Origin: Achatina immaculata
Lineage: Eukaryota; Mollusca; Gastropoda; Stylommatophora; Achatinidae
Direction: 5' to 3'
Assembly (NCBI GenBank): GCA_009760885.1
Contig: CM019702.1
Location: 49,771,925-49,835,924 of the forward strand
DNA: 64,000 nucleotides
Part shown: piece by piece, positions 1 to 11,639 of the stretch
Position numbering within the stretch: position 1 is the stretch's first letter
Layout of the letters: each line of letters starts with the position of its first letter
Notes under the pieces: model-generated
What the model was told of the DNA's origin: nothing
The model's database searches: none
The model's input: only the letters and a program-made list of their open reading frames with translations
Program-made: the position numbers and the translations under genes

Positions 1-2612
1 GGTCTGTGAAGATTTTAACAGTCTTTCCCAGAGCAGGGGCTATGACCACATAGACAAGAGGGGAGAGCAAATTGGGAGTTAGCAAGATCATAATGGACTT
101 CTCCTGAACAACCAGCCAATAGATCCCCAACATCGTATTCAAGGACTTGGCATACAACCTCAACACTAGATCTGATATTACACTCTCCAGACCTGAAGTG
201 GAACATTACACGCAAATTTGCTTTGGAGGTAGTGACCACTGACCAGTCTTCATTACAACAGAAAATGAAGTCATTATTAATAGTAGCCCTCTCCTCAGAT
301 GGGACTATTAAAAAAACAAAGTGGACAATGTACTGACTTCGTAGAAGTATCTTGGAGTGACAGCTGCCCTTAGAAGGTAAAGATATTAACATCGAAGTAA
401 AGGAATTTAATGCTTGCATCCTTCAGGCTGCCCATGAAAACATTACCAGAGGAGCTTGTAGGGACTATAAACAATACTGGTCTAGTGAGGTGGGAAAAGT
501 GCATGATGACGTGGAAACAGCTCGAAAACAAGGAGAAATAGGACAGTGCCAAGAGCACCACAATAATTACCAACATGCTAAGGCCAAATTTCAGATAGCC
601 AAGCTGCTGTAAGCCAGATGAAAATGATGGAGAGAGAAATCAGTCCTTAAACTTTGAAAAGGATGGAAGGAAGCTAATCAAACATTTAAATGATGAGAGG
701 ACTGCAAGAATTATACAGATTACACAAATAACGATGATAAAATCCTTACAGGTAAAGTGGTAGCAGATCACTATGCTCGCAAGACTGCAACATTGATATT
801 CATATTCAAGAGAAAGAGTGTACAGTACAGACTGACCCATAGAAAGAAGAGGAACAAGGCAAACAAGTGGAGATCATGGATGAATCGATCCCATGTAGCG
901 CACAGGTAAGTTACCTCAAATCTGGAAAGAAGCAAGCATGGTACCACTGCTTCAGCCGAGGAAAAACAACGATACAGCCTCCAGCTACAGGCCAGTCAAT
1001 CTCACCAGCCGCCTCTGCAAAACAATAAAACGCATCATTTACCTGAGGCTAAAATGTTACCTAGTGACTGAAAAATTCTCGCTCTACAACAAGCAGGTTT
1101 TAGACAATACTACAGTAAAGAAGACCAAATGACATATCTCTCTAAAGAGACTGAGGACGTATTCCAAGACAGAAACCTTAAACTAGCAGCAAGGATAGAA
1201 CTAAAGAAAGGCTTTGATAAAGTATGTGAAAAAAGGTCCATTGTGGAAAATAAGGAAAAGCAATGTGAGTGGAAGACTGTATAACTGGATCAAGTTCTAT
1301 TAAATTCAAAAGCCAGAAAGTACTGATGTGACATGGTGTACCACAAGGAGGTGTCCTTTTACCTACACTCAATAATTAGTGTATGAGTATATAACATTAT
1401 GCGGAGCCACTGCAGTAAAGCTGTGATACCAAAATGTATATATGAACTAGGAAAACAAGTAGGAACAGCTTTATTACTTAACGAGTTTACAGTTGTGACG
1501 TTTCGGCGTGAGAATTAATTTTACATAAACATACAGGATCAAGAAACAGAGAGAGGAGATAAAATTTAAAATTCTCATGAATGCTGTGTTACAAAATAAA
1601 ATAAAATTCTATTTTATAAACTATTCATTTTATTTGTTTTTTTTAACATATAGTAGTCGCTCCATTATCATCTGTAGCAGAGCATACATCATGGAAAGAA
1701 GCAAGATTGCACACAAATAACTATTCAAACTGAAGTGAAAGGTGTGCAGAATGGTGAGATGCAAAGCAGTCTTGTAAGATCAATAGCCACACTTAGTTTG
1801 CTAGATGACAAATATCCATGTGACATCTGGATGTGTATACAGACAGATCTGCACATACAATTTCATAAAAATAGAAGGGCAGGAGCATATATTGAATATC
1901 CAAATAACACGACTGACAAGATATCCATCCGTACAGATATGAAGATACTGCAACAACTATGATGCAAAGGTTAGGGGAATTATCTCCGCAGGTGAAAAAC
2001 GATCAGACTCCAGAACTGATACATACCCTATAGTATTTCTCACAGATGTAACATATGTACTGGAAGCTCTTCAGTGCAACAAACTACCAGACCTTAAGTA
2101 TGCCATGTAAAAAACTGGCTCACAACACACATTCACCTCGCAGTGATACCAGGTAATGAGAAAGCTGACCGTCTGGCCATATATGGCACTGAGATGGAGC
2201 AACCAGACATACCGATCACCTATAATTAGAAGCAAAGCATGATTAAAACCTGCAGGAAGCCACAAACGTCACCACATGATTACTATCGCATGTTGAACAG
2301 AAAGGAACAAGTTACCATTTTCCATCTCCGAACAGGACACAGTCGACTCCGAAGTTATATGTATGCAAAGTTTAAAGTTGGTACTAATACTCTCTGTACA
2401 TGTGCCCAGGTGCCCCAAACTGTGGAACATATCCTCCAAAAATACACGAACTACGAGACATTGAGAAGAAATTACTGACCCAGTGAACCCATCAAAGAAG
2501 ATATGCTCTACGTTTCGGTATATGAAATTTAAAACAAAACACTTAAATTTATCCAAGAAACGGGACTGGAGATATACACAGAAAATGCATAATAATAATA
2601 AATTTAAACATC
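1..2612 (+). pseudogene. Jockey-like LINE relic, copy 1 (left end outside window)
   Basis: Broken non-LTR retrotransposon ORF2. In order: end of the endonuclease domain (1-250, reading like VCGDFNSHSQ in the better copy at 31.8 kb); reverse transcriptase (about 850-1367, with the SYRPVNLTS and CKTIKRII blocks and the GVPQGGVLLPT block next to 1340-1365); RNase H (about 1735-2260, with GAYIEYPNNTTDKIS and a degenerate IPGNEKADRLA); and a C-terminal Cys/His stretch (about 2395-2465, CTCAQVPQTVEHIL). Stops and frameshifts occur throughout, so no protein is expected. A related copy with the same domain order lies at 31835-33800 on the same strand. The RT is interrupted at about 1368 by a separate repeat. 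The clade call rests on the RT plus RNase H arrangement and is moderately certain. Confidence 0.75.
1368..1720. repeat. Interspersed repeat inserted in the LINE RT domain
   Basis: The LINE reading breaks off after GVPQGGVLLPT and resumes at the RNase H. The sequence between begins with an ACTCAATAATTAGTGTATGA-like block, a GCAGTAAAGCTGTGATACCAAAA block and GTAGGAACAGCTTTATTACTTA. The same three blocks occur in the same order at 13395-13560, so this is a dispersed repeat. The right part is AT-rich and its exact end is unclear. No coding capacity is visible. Confidence 0.55.
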
Positions 2613-3108
2613 CAGGTTTAGCTAACACAGAAAAGCAAACTTTCAGTTGTAAAAGTGTACATCTGACTCAGAAGATGTATAATTTCGGCCAGTAAAGATC
2701 ATCTTATCAGTCAATTTTAGCAAATATTAGAAACCTTACTTGCAGTGCATGATGATATATTTAATACTAGAGAAACTTTCTACTACAACGGATTACAAAT
2801 TTTTACTGCTGCACACTTAAAAATTATTCATGTATTTTTCTCCTCGTGATTCACTGTTGTCTTTCTAATAATTGTCTTTTAATCTTTCTTTTAACATTCC
2901 TCTGAAAAAAAATATTAACACTCCATTTAAGTCCAATATTAATAATTTGATCTCACAGCAGACAACAAAGAGCAAAGGGAAAAAACGCTAGAACTATTGA
3001 AAATCATTTTACTGTCTTGTGATAAAAGGCACGTGATTAACTTACTATTATTTTAGCACAACAAGTGATTCATTTTTAGCATAATTATTAAGATCTCAGC
3101 TAAATGCG
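2613..3108. other. AT-rich non-coding stretch
   Basis: No gene is seen. From about 2795 onward the sequence has a diverged counterpart at about 42665-43044, which marks the left edge of the repeat shared by the two minus-strand Gypsy copies. Confidence 0.5.
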
Positions 3109-3374
3109 AGAACAGCATTCATGATAAAGAGAGAAAGTCAAGGAAACATACTAGAACAGCATTCATGATAAAGAGTGAAAGTCAGGAAAAATACAAGAAC
3201 AACATTCATGATAAAGAGAGAAAGTCAAGGAAACATACAAGAAAAGTATTCATGATAAAGAGAGAAAGTCAAGGAATCATACAAGAACAGCATTCGTGAT
3301 AAAGAGAGAAGGTCAATGAAACATACAAGAACAGCATTCATGATAAAGAGAGAAAGTCAAGGAAACATATAAGA
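3109..3374. repeat. 44-bp tandem array, about 6 units
   Basis: Units begin AGAACAGCATTCATGATAAA and continue with a purine-rich GAGAGAAAGTCAAGG stretch. Unit starts at 3109 and 3153 give a 44-bp period, and later units carry small indels. The matching array at 43045-43402 has about 8 units, so copy number differs between the two copies of the host element. It lies on the 3' side of the degraded minus-strand Gypsy pol. Confidence 0.9.
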
Positions 3375-4200
3375 AAAGGCCCGGTGCAGCTTTAGTTTAG
3401 TAAATCAAAGCGAACGTAAGCAAAAACGAAACAGTGGAAAAATGAGAATCTAAGGAGAGACGTTTTTAGAGTAGAGAATATCAGCAGTTTCAGTACTTCA
3501 GAAATGTTTTCATTACTGAAAAGAATTTCGCCTGTCCTGGCTTATAAAAGAGACGACGGCTTAGAAAGAATCTTTTGGGGAATACCATATTCAACAAGTT
3601 AAGAAAACATTTTTTAAGTGGAGAAAGTGGTACTTAGACATACTGCTTTCTGGTAGGACGCATTTACAGATTGTTGGAAATGACTTCCATAAACATTGAT
3701 ATTTTCAATATCGAGTATCTTTCTTAGCCCTTGTAGGTTTGCAATTTTGCTTCACGCGTATCGAACGTTAGCAAAGTTTTTGTGTCACATTACAACACGT
3801 TTACAAAATTTAAATACATAATTCTCTGACACGGCTAACCTTAGACTGGTTAATGTTACAAAAAATGTTTCACATAAACCGTGCTTTAGATAAATTACTT
3901 GGTTTCATCTTGCAGGAAGTCTAATTCTGAAAATTTAAATCCGATAAGAAGTCTAGTAAAACTATTAAGTTGTTAAAATTTATTCAGCAATTTTTACGTT
4001 TCTTTTATATCATATATTTGTGGTATTTTGCCGTGTAACAAAATCTGTAATAGATAACAATTTGATGATTTTGGTTCAAACGGTTTCATAAATAGTAATT
4101 TACCTGAAGCTATAAAAGAGGGACCGTTGATTAGTTCATTCTGAAATTTATTGTTCTCGCAAGAAAGGCCTGGTGTTGTGTGCTTTTTTCACATTTTTGA
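3375..4200. other. Non-coding part of the repeated Gypsy-associated block
   Basis: No gene is seen. The stretch aligns by eye with about 43403-44210, so it belongs to the repeated unit rather than to unique host sequence. It may be the 3' untranslated region or LTR of the minus-strand Gypsy element, but I could not define LTR ends. Confidence 0.45.
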
Positions 4201-4229
4201 TATTCATAATATTCTGTGAGTTCTTGAAT

Positions 4230-6000
4230 GCCTCTGATAAGGGGTTTGCCTCCTACCACGTGACGATGGTGAAAGGGTTCTACCAGTCCCTGTCAAAGCC
4301 GCTGCTTTGTGGATGGCTCGAGATTGTCGAAGGTTTCAGAAAAATCCGGAAGGAAGTGCACTTTGGCTGTTGTTTAGGGTTATATTGTTTGCTGTTGAAT
4401 GCATCCACTAGTGGTTAATATTTAGTCTTGACTACATAGCCTGCATTTGTCATGATGTATTTCAATTTCTGTGTGGCATAGTTGATTGCGTCCGCTTCTT
4501 TTTTCAAAAATATATCACCTAGTCTGTGCTACGTACATCTCCTGGAAAGAAAAACACAGTGGCTCAACCAGTGAGACGCCAGTCCCTACACTAAACAGGT
4601 GCCAATATCAAGGTTATAGGCGTCTGTATACAAAGTGTTTTTGGTGAGATCAGAGTGTGAGAGCACCGGCAACATAGCAAGACGTTGTATGACAAACTAA
4701 TATGTGGAACGAAATTCCTTCGATTATTTGTATCTTCCCCCTTTCTTCGTGAGATCAACAATGGGAGAAGCGATTTCCTACCATCTGTGGATGAATCTAC
4801 GATAATTACTACATATCCCTATGCTTCACTGCTGTTCCATGTGGCGTTTCGGAAATGGCTCTCACTTTCTCAGGATCTGGTGACATCCCATTCTGACTGA
4901 CGACATATCAACTTCACTTCATGTTCTTTCAGTCTGTCGAAAACTAACTGAAGATTTTCAATGGTACCGTATGTGACGATCAGTATTTCATCTACATAAG
5001 CTTGTGCAATCTTTCCCGAGCCCTGTAATAGTATGTCAATGAGTGCAATAAAAGTAGATAGTGCCCTTTGAGGCCGAAACTGATTTAATGAAAGTGAAAA
5101 GAAATAATATGACAGATGAAAGCCGTCTTCTTTTTTTTTTGGCATCATCTGATATAGTTATGCACCAAAAAGCCACTTGTATAAAACCAAAGTGCTGAAA
5201 AACTTCGACGTACTCATCATCATCATCATCATCAGGTGCCGTGCCGACTGGCATTGGCTATTATACTTCTCCAGAGTACACGATCCCTCATGCAGCCCAT
5301 CAGCTCAGTTGGTGATCTCCTCTCACACGATCCCGTCAGAATGTCCAGTATCATTTCTCTTGGTCTTTCTCTTGATCTTCTTCCTTTTATTTTTCCTGTT
5401 GTTATAATATTATTTTCAATGCCTCCTATTTTCATTGCATGTCCTATGAAAGTACATTGTCTCCTTCTTATCTTTTTGACAAGATTTTTTGTCTCTCCAG
5501 CTCTTCTCATACATTCTTCGTTAGTTATTTTTGCTGTCCAGGGAATTCGCAACATTCTTCTAGTAAACCACATTTCTGCTGCTTCCAATGATTTTTGTGC
5601 AGACTTGCCTATTGTCCATGATTCACTTCCATATAACATGATAGGTTCAATATAGCATTTTAGGACTCGATGTACTCAAAGTGGACAAAATATCCTCAAT
5701 GCATGGGAAAGGATACGACAACGAATGCACCGAGAACGCAATATTCGCCACAAAAACTATGTGAACTATTCTTCTTAGTCACAAAAACAACAGGCTATGA
5801 TCACTCAGAAATCTTCCAGAAATAATTCCATCATGCAAGATATGTTTCACAGCCTTTTCATTTACCTCTTTACTCGCCAGTTATGTACATTACGAATTTA
5901 TGGATGATATCCAGTGTATATTTCCACCTTCACTGTAGAAGTATGAGATTTCTCGGAGTCTGTCAGAGCGAAGGCAACTGTACTTCTAGCCAACAGACTA
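4230..6000 (-). pseudogene. Ty3/Gypsy pol relic (RT and RNase H), copy A
   Basis: Read on the minus strand. An RT N-terminal block lies at about 5870-5690 (EKAVKHILHDGIIS, then a degenerate HSLSYPFPCIEDILSTL). The catalytic block follows at 5003-4987, reading AYVDEI where Gypsy RTs have Y-x-D-D, so one catalytic Asp is Glu. The LQLVFDRLKEHEVKL helix follows. A degenerate RNase H-like part runs to about 4250. Stops and frameshifts are numerous. The RT matches the plus-strand element at 51210-52130, so both belong to one family. A LINE tail is inserted at 5217-5667. A second copy lies at 44220-46292. Confidence 0.7.
5217..5667 (-). mobile_element. 5'-truncated LINE tail inserted in Gypsy copy A
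   Basis: The minus-strand frame 5639-5232 is open for 135 codons and encodes a LINE ORF2 C-terminus: LYGSESWTI, MLRIPWTAKITNEE, GHAMKIGG, then a basic GKIKGRRSRERPREM block and a final LWRSIIANASRHGT. A (TGA)n-type 3' tail abuts the coding end at 5217-5235. The flanks repeat as CGACGTACTCA (5206-5216) and CGATGTACTCA (5668-5678), consistent with an 11-bp target-site duplication with one change. The Gypsy copy at about 45.24 kb lacks the insert. The element is a dead fragment, as only the last part of ORF2 is present. Confidence 0.8.
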
Positions 6001-6179
6001 GGTACGTTGTTCTTTTGCTTATCAGGACACTGAACTAGACGCATGATTTCCTGTGTGCTCTCTTTCCTCTTCGGCACACTATGAGTATTCTATGGATCAG
6101 CGGAGATTATCATTTAATAAAAAGACACTAATTTGCCCAAAACATATCCCGTCTTCAAACTGATGTGTTTATTCGAATG

Positions 6180-6800
6180 ATTGATGACTGTCACCACCGA
6201 ATTTGTGTTTGATGTTAAATCAAAAACAGACTCATCTGCCTCAAAATCTGATCAAGTTTGTAGAAAATGTGTCTCAGTCGCCTGGACCATAAATGTATTC
6301 CTAAGGGGTTGTGTCTTTAGTTTCAGTGGAATAATATTCATTGTTCTAGGAGCTAAGAACAGTGTTCGCCTAACACGTAGTACGGATGCAATATGCATAT
6401 CTTGTTCTAACATTATCTTCTTGTTGTGTATGGGCAAAGTGTTCGTTTCGTAATTGATAAGAGAATCTGTAACTGAGAGAAAATCTTCACCAAGAATTTC
6501 TGACCCATTCATGTTGTGAGTAACAAAGAAATAATGTTAGAAGTAACTCTTGCTATAAGTTCATGAAGATGAATCTTACCTATAACTTTCAAAGATGAGG
6601 TTTGCGACAGTCTGCAAATTGATATTACGAGCAGGGAGAAGTATGAGATTACCCGACGGAGTTCGAACTACCGACTCTTACAATAGACTACTACTAGCTC
6701 CTGAAATAACCAAGGCCCTAATTTGCCTAGATCCAACATTCACAATGACAGGAGCAGGTGTAGGAGTATTAGCAAATGCAGCTAAAAGAGGGGAAGAATG
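6180..6800 (-). pseudogene. Gypsy aspartic protease relic, copy A
   Basis: On the minus strand the sequence reads VIVNVGSRQIRALVISGASSSLL (positions about 6760-6690) and then, after frameshifts, MNGSEILGEDFLSVTD followed by INYETNTLPIHNKK (6512-6420). This matches a retroviral-type protease with its ALxDSGA active-site block and ILGxDFL block. The catalytic Asp codon is replaced by ATT (Ile) at 6705-6707, so even the conserved part would be inactive. It lies directly upstream of the RT relic in the usual gag-PR-RT order. Confidence 0.7.
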
Positions 6801-7040
6801 CGAGAAGTAAACTTTGGCTTTTTAAGTCTCTCTGACTAATACTGAACACCTGTGAGCTCGTCAAGCGTCGACCTAACAGTTTAACCGTTTCTTTACAGTG
6901 CCTCTTTGGAGATGACAGCTGCGCGCTAAATGTCCTCTAAGATTACAACTGAAGTAAACTCTAGCCTCTGGTCTAACTTGACCAGGGAGAAACTTTCCTC
7001 TTCTTCTTTTCTTCTGGGCGTACACTCTCTGTTGAGACTG

Positions 7041-7181
7041 AGAAGTTTTCTCTACGACGGTTACAAGTTTTCTCTACGACGGTTACAAGTTTTCTCTACG
7101 ACGGTTACAAGTTTTCTCTACGACGGTTACAAGTTTTCTCTATGACGGTTACAAGTTTTCTCTACGACGGTTACACGTTTT
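7041..7181. repeat. 22-bp tandem array, about 6.5 units
   Basis: The unit AAGTTTTCTCTACGACGGTTAC recurs with almost no change (one C-to-T in the fifth unit, one A-to-C in the last). Near-identity of units inside a badly decayed gag relic suggests the expansion is much younger than the insertion. Confidence 0.92.
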
Positions 7182-7616
7182 CTAGGATCTGCTGTAGGAC
7201 TCCGAGTTGCATTCTTCTGTTCACGGGTGCTCAAAGACGCAAAGATTTAGCTCTAATTTGCAACTCTGCCTCGACAACTCTGGTCTACTGTCTGGTACAA
7301 GGCGAGCTCTTGGAGCGCCATCTCTATAGCTTCTTGATGAGTTTTTAGTTTGTCTCTAAAGATTTCTGTTTTAGAGATCGTGCAGTCAAATCATTAATAA
7401 ATATTTCTACTAATTTTCTCTGCACCAAGGACAATTTCCCCTCTTTATCAGTGTGAGTAATATTTGCTGACTCTGAAATTCTATCAGCTTCTGACTAAAT
7501 GAACTCAACCAACATACTGCTTCGTACCAACCAGAGAATGCCACGCATCTTCTCTAGTTGTATCCTGGCTACTGATACTTTCTGAAAAAAGGGAAAGGTC
7601 AGCTTGGGTTTTATGA

Positions 7617-7660
7617 CCCCTCCCCCCCCCCCCCCGCCGCCCCCCCCCCCACCCCCACAG
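7617..7660. repeat. Poly-C low-complexity tract
   Basis: C runs broken by GCCG and A. The length may be unreliable in the assembly. The apparent poly-Pro and poly-Gly frames across it are artefacts. Confidence 0.9.
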
Positions 7661-7829
7661 GGCGGAAGTAGGCTGAGTGCGATCGAATGTTTATCAGAAT
7701 CGTTACCCCTATTTCAAAAACCTGCTTATCAGTCTCGACAGGCCATGGGAGCAGTGATGCCTGGTTATCATCATACTTATCCACAACGGACATTAAATGA
7801 GAAATGGAAGAAAAATTAGGAAAATCCGG

Positions 7830-9630
7830 GACACAGCGTCTCGTAACGAGGACAAGACTTTCTGAGTAGCGAGCGGGGTCGCCGTTAAGACATCTAACTC
7901 ACCGCCACAGTATCAAATAATATATATGACTCAATACAACAACAGCACATAAATGTAATGAATATCTTACCTTACAATTGTGAATGACACAATAAATCAC
8001 TACTACTAATACAACACTTTCAAGTTGTGTATTATTATATTATTGAAGAATTGAAATCGTACTTCGTTTTATACTGTTCATTATTAAGATGAGCAGTTCG
8101 AATTGATAATGTTTATAATTCTAGATCTTGAATGATTTGATGCTTGCAGGAATCTTTGGTCGTCTGTATCCTTTATATGCCGAATGGTTACTGTGGCCGC
8201 GACAATTCTGTCAGTTTCACTATATGTTGATGTCATTTATAGATTCACTTCATTCGAAGTAACACTAGTAGAAGTTATTTACACACACAAATCGAACGGC
8301 CTCACAGCTACTACGAGTTCCAATAAATAAAGTCTCTGCACAAGTTACAGATTCCATCTACTTCGGATTTATAATGGTTCAGATTCAATAGTTGGTAACA
8401 CCACTTGTACTAGAAAATGCATTGCCTTGGTTCATCACGGAATCACCTAAACAGTGTTTCACAACATCAAATCTACCATATTCTTGATGCAGCACTTCAG
8501 CAATGTTCTCAACCTCAAAATACTCTACATGTGATACGAGAACAATTCCAATCTCTGTACTATATTAGATCTGGTACACGGGGTCGACTAGTTTCGAGGG
8601 TCTTCCTCCTCTGAATCACTTTACACAAAGCGTCAAAAATATAAAAATCTCCGTAATCACTTGATACACATCTTTCAGTCTGTCATAAAACTACTCCCGG
8701 TTTTAAACTGCTTTTCCTGAGTATCTATTTTCCCTCTGTGTATCTCTCCTAAAACTACATGCCTGGCTTATAAAGTCAATTGTCCAATAGGACACACTCG
8801 TAGACCTTTCCAATGGTCAGCTGGTCAAGTCGGTCCACTCCCTTTTTTTCAAAACTATATGCAAATTGCGTCCTAAGATTAGTAGTTATGTGTCCCGTGT
8901 CAGTCTGTTGCGTCAAACCCGTCTATACAATTTTCCCATCAATATCACGTGTTTGTGATACCTTTGGGAAATTAGTCCACGTCTGTTTATACAGTGTCCG
9001 TCTGTGTGTCTCCATACCGGTGATTTAACTGATCAGCTTAGTCGTGTCCGGGCTATTATAACCTGGGTGTATCTCTTTTAATCTGCTTTTATTGTCGGCG
9101 ACCATCCTGTCATTCTCATAAAATTGCTACTAATACCGTGGGAGTGTTTCTCCCAACATTTCCATCGTTTCTGTCCTATTTTCTACTGTACTTATCAGTA
9201 ATCATAATACCTATAATAGAAACGTTAATAATGATAAAATAATAATAATAATAATAATAAAACATTAATAATAATAATACTATCATAATATACAAGGGAC
9301 TAACTGATAATCACAGTAATAACTCCCACTACATAACCAAACTGTTATCTACTACTGCCACAGTCCTTACAAATACTAGAAAGTCAAACAGCCCAAGCCT
9401 GTAGCTAATAACCACAGCAGTCCACACTTTGCTCACAGCATGGCCTTGACTTACCCTTCTGGAGGAACTGCAAACACATAACAATCGAATGCAGGTTAAT
9501 CACACAGGAAAACAAATGGCGGATTTTAGGGCAGGGCGTCTAGTCTGGCCAGCAAAGACTATATACCATGGAACAGGAACAGCAGAGCTCACACTTAACC
9601 TAGCTCAGGATCAGAAAGGGAACATCAATA
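7830..9630. other. No gene seen; possible 5' LTR of Gypsy copy A
   Basis: No convincing coding sequence. On the minus strand, an AACGGCGACCCC stretch near 7890 could be a leader or primer-binding region next to a 5' LTR extending rightward, but no matching LTR was found on the other side. An (AAT)n microsatellite lies at about 9237-9262. Confidence 0.35.
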
Positions 9631-9639
9631 GATAAGAAC

Positions 9640-10020
9640 AGAGGAGCTCGTACACAGCTCCACTTGGTATTTCAGAACAGGGCAGCAAACAGGACACGTA
9701 GAACTATTGAAGAAATAAGAACCACACTATGTAGGACCCGATGCTCTGGCAGTAATGACAGCAGGGAAGAGTTAGCAAAGGCGTTTTGTAGTGGTGGGCT
9801 CTGCATACCAAATGTGGCAGCTCGCTCTCTATATTTACAAGCTTTTATGCTGGAGTGTCAAGATAAGATATACAGCTGAGCAAAGTAATAACGGTAACTC
9901 ACACCTCACAGCTCGAGGGACATTTCCTCGTTTGGTAGAGACAAGGCAGGACCAAATGTCTAGAAGAGCTACATCAGATGACATTCAAGGAAGTCAGACA
10001 TTCTGCCGAGTTCAACTGAA
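9640..10020 (+). pseudogene. Possible retroelement ORF fragment
   Basis: Overlapping open frames include FCSGGLCIPNVAARSLYLQA (about 9785-9845). This resembles the GGLGxPNxxxxxxALQ block near the C-terminus of many LINE reverse transcriptases. The rest is unrecognised and the frame shifts after about 9870. Low confidence; no neighbouring domain supports it. Confidence 0.25.
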
Positions 10021-10365
10021 CACTTTAATGATGATAGCTGATGCGTTTCCTTTTTATATTATATATTCTTTTATACTTTTTCTCTCTATATATATTTTTA
10101 AAAAATTCATTTATAGATTGTTCTTTTCAGTAAATTATTATGCTCCTGAATTTGTGATTTTAAAAAATAGCTCCCACTTTGAATATCAGTTGATGCAATA
10201 TTTTATCTTTCCATGTCCTTCCCAAAATGAAATCTAACTTATTTATGTCACGGACTTCATTTTTCTGCTTCAGAAGGATACGAGAATAAAGATATGAGAA
10301 TTCAGTTATTATCATAATTATTGAACAGTTGTAGTATGTTCTAACAATTCTTTTATTCCTTTACC
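10020..10365. other. AT-rich stretch, no gene seen
   Basis: Strongly T-rich, with only short spurious frames. Confidence 0.5.
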
Positions 10366-10367
10366 GA

Positions 10368-11105
10368 AATGGAGATTTGAAATATGAGATGTGAAACGTG
10401 GAATATAAGAAATTTATACAGACAAGTGGCAGCTAAAGAATTAGCAGATGAACTAAGTAGGTAGGACATGGACATTACTGGATTATAGGAAATCAGATGG
10501 CTTGGAGAAGATATAACAATCATTGGAGAAATTGTACTATTATACGGAGTTATTACCAATGGAAGACATGAACTTGGGACAAGATTTGCTGTCAAGAGAA
10601 AAGTATGGGACTTAGTGATGGACTTCAGTGCCACCAGTGAAAGAATGAGCAGCCTCCGCATCAAGGGAACAAAGAAAAAAAATATAACAATGATTAATGT
10701 GCATGCCCCAACAGAAGATACAGAGGGTGAAGACAAAAAAGAATTTTATAACAAGTTAGAAAGAGTGTTAGAGAATACCAAGAAACATGATATACTGATA
10801 ATACTAGGAGATTTTAATGTAAAGATAGGAAAGGAATAATCTTACAGACACATTGCAGGAAGAGAGCGTCTGCATGAAACATATAATGGTAATGGATGGA
10901 GACTAATATGACAGAAGCTTATGGAATGAGAATAAGCAGCACACGTTTAGAAAATAAGAACATCCATAAATAAACATGGAAATCACCAGATAAACTAATA
11001 TGCATCCAGATAGACCATATTTTAACTGATAAAAAGCACACAACAAACATAGTTCGGATCAGATGTTACACAGGTGCTGAATACAGCACCGACCATATAT
11101 CAATA
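10368..11105 (+). pseudogene. RTE-like LINE endonuclease (APE) fragment
   Basis: The 5' part of a LINE ORF2. It opens with a degraded TWNIRNLYRQVAAKELADEL block, then DITGL and EIRWLGE. Next comes an open stretch 10615-10839 with NITMINVHAPTED and HDILIILGDFNVKIGKE, the LGDFN motif of AP-type endonucleases. The end, near QIDRI and RCYTGAEYSTDH, carries several stops. The 3' half of this family is seen at 55015-57480, whose first 180 bp align with 10915-11100. This copy stops before the RT, so it is 3'-incomplete. Its uninterrupted sequence near 11061 serves as the empty site for the SINE at 55199. Confidence 0.7.
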
Positions 11106-11129
11106 TATATTGCATAAAACAAGTGATGA

Positions 11130-11600
11130 AAATGACTGAAATCTATGTAATCATATTTGGGTGCATTATACTCCTTAACATTGATATTTAGATCGATACT
11201 GAACATTTCCTTCTTCTGACTCTGAGAGATGGAATTTGAATGTCTCCAGGCTACTGTTAGGTTGAGCTTGAATACGAGATTTGATGTAAGTATACTACCT
11301 ACACTCATTATAGATGCTATTGGCAGGAACTTGCAATGGACAACAAAAGATGCAGTATCAAGCAAATAACTCGCGCAGGGAGTCAATGTGGTAAACTATT
11401 ACAGTCAAAGTTCTGTTTCTCAATGGAACGAATTTCCAGCCAACTCCAGAAATGATGAATCTAATAGAACTTCGCGTCCTGGAATCACCACGAAGGAAGT
11501 AACCTTTGCATTGACGTGTCTCCTCGGAGTTTATATATATATATATAATGTTAAAGACGACTTGATATATTCTGGACTACATGTATAGTAGTTATTCAGG
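11130..11600 (-). pseudogene. Chemosensory-type GPCR relic, opposite orientation
   Basis: On the minus strand the sequence reads PRRHVNAKVTSF (about 11545-11510), then after frameshifts GVGWKFVPLRNRTL and VYHIDS (about 11440-11385), and then an open run with IASIMSVGSILTSNLVFKL, VAWRHSNSISQSQKK and INVKE (about 11335-11165). These match, in order, the intracellular loop 2 to TM5 to intracellular loop 3 region of the intact receptor at 61686-62774. N- and C-terminal parts are absent. It is a dead fragment of the family, lying tail-to-tail with respect to the other copies. Confidence 0.75.
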
Positions 11601-11639
11601 AGTTCGTCTTATGTAGTGAAAGTAATGCTTGCTGTCCTT

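Larger units (their letters stand above)
6850..7820 (-). pseudogene. Gypsy gag relic, copy A
   Basis: Minus-strand pieces compatible with a Gypsy Gag: VDKYDDNQASLLPWPVETDKQVFEIG (7790-7710), then FRDKLKTHQEAIEMALQEL (7365-7290), then STREQKNATRSPTADPRKRVTV (about 7245-7170), then a degraded His/Cys stretch near 6905-6870 resembling a zinc knuckle that has lost cysteines. The 22-bp array at 7041-7181 sits between the capsid-like and knuckle-like parts. A poly-C tract interrupts the N-terminal part. The Gag call depends on its place upstream of the protease. Confidence 0.5.

Noticed and set aside
3109..3374. CRISPR-like array
   Set aside because: Head-to-tail units without unique spacers, in animal DNA.
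4173..4418. Plus-strand frame conserved between 4.2 kb and 44.3 kb copies (FASYHVTMVKGFYQSL)
   Set aside because: Conservation reflects two copies of the same repeat; the surrounding minus-strand reading is Gypsy pol, so the plus frame is antisense.
5236..5655. 139-codon plus-strand open frame
   Set aside because: Antisense to the LINE C-terminus at 5639-5232, which has recognisable motifs.
7604..7819. Poly-proline / poly-glycine open frames
   Set aside because: They span a poly-C tract and have no other support.
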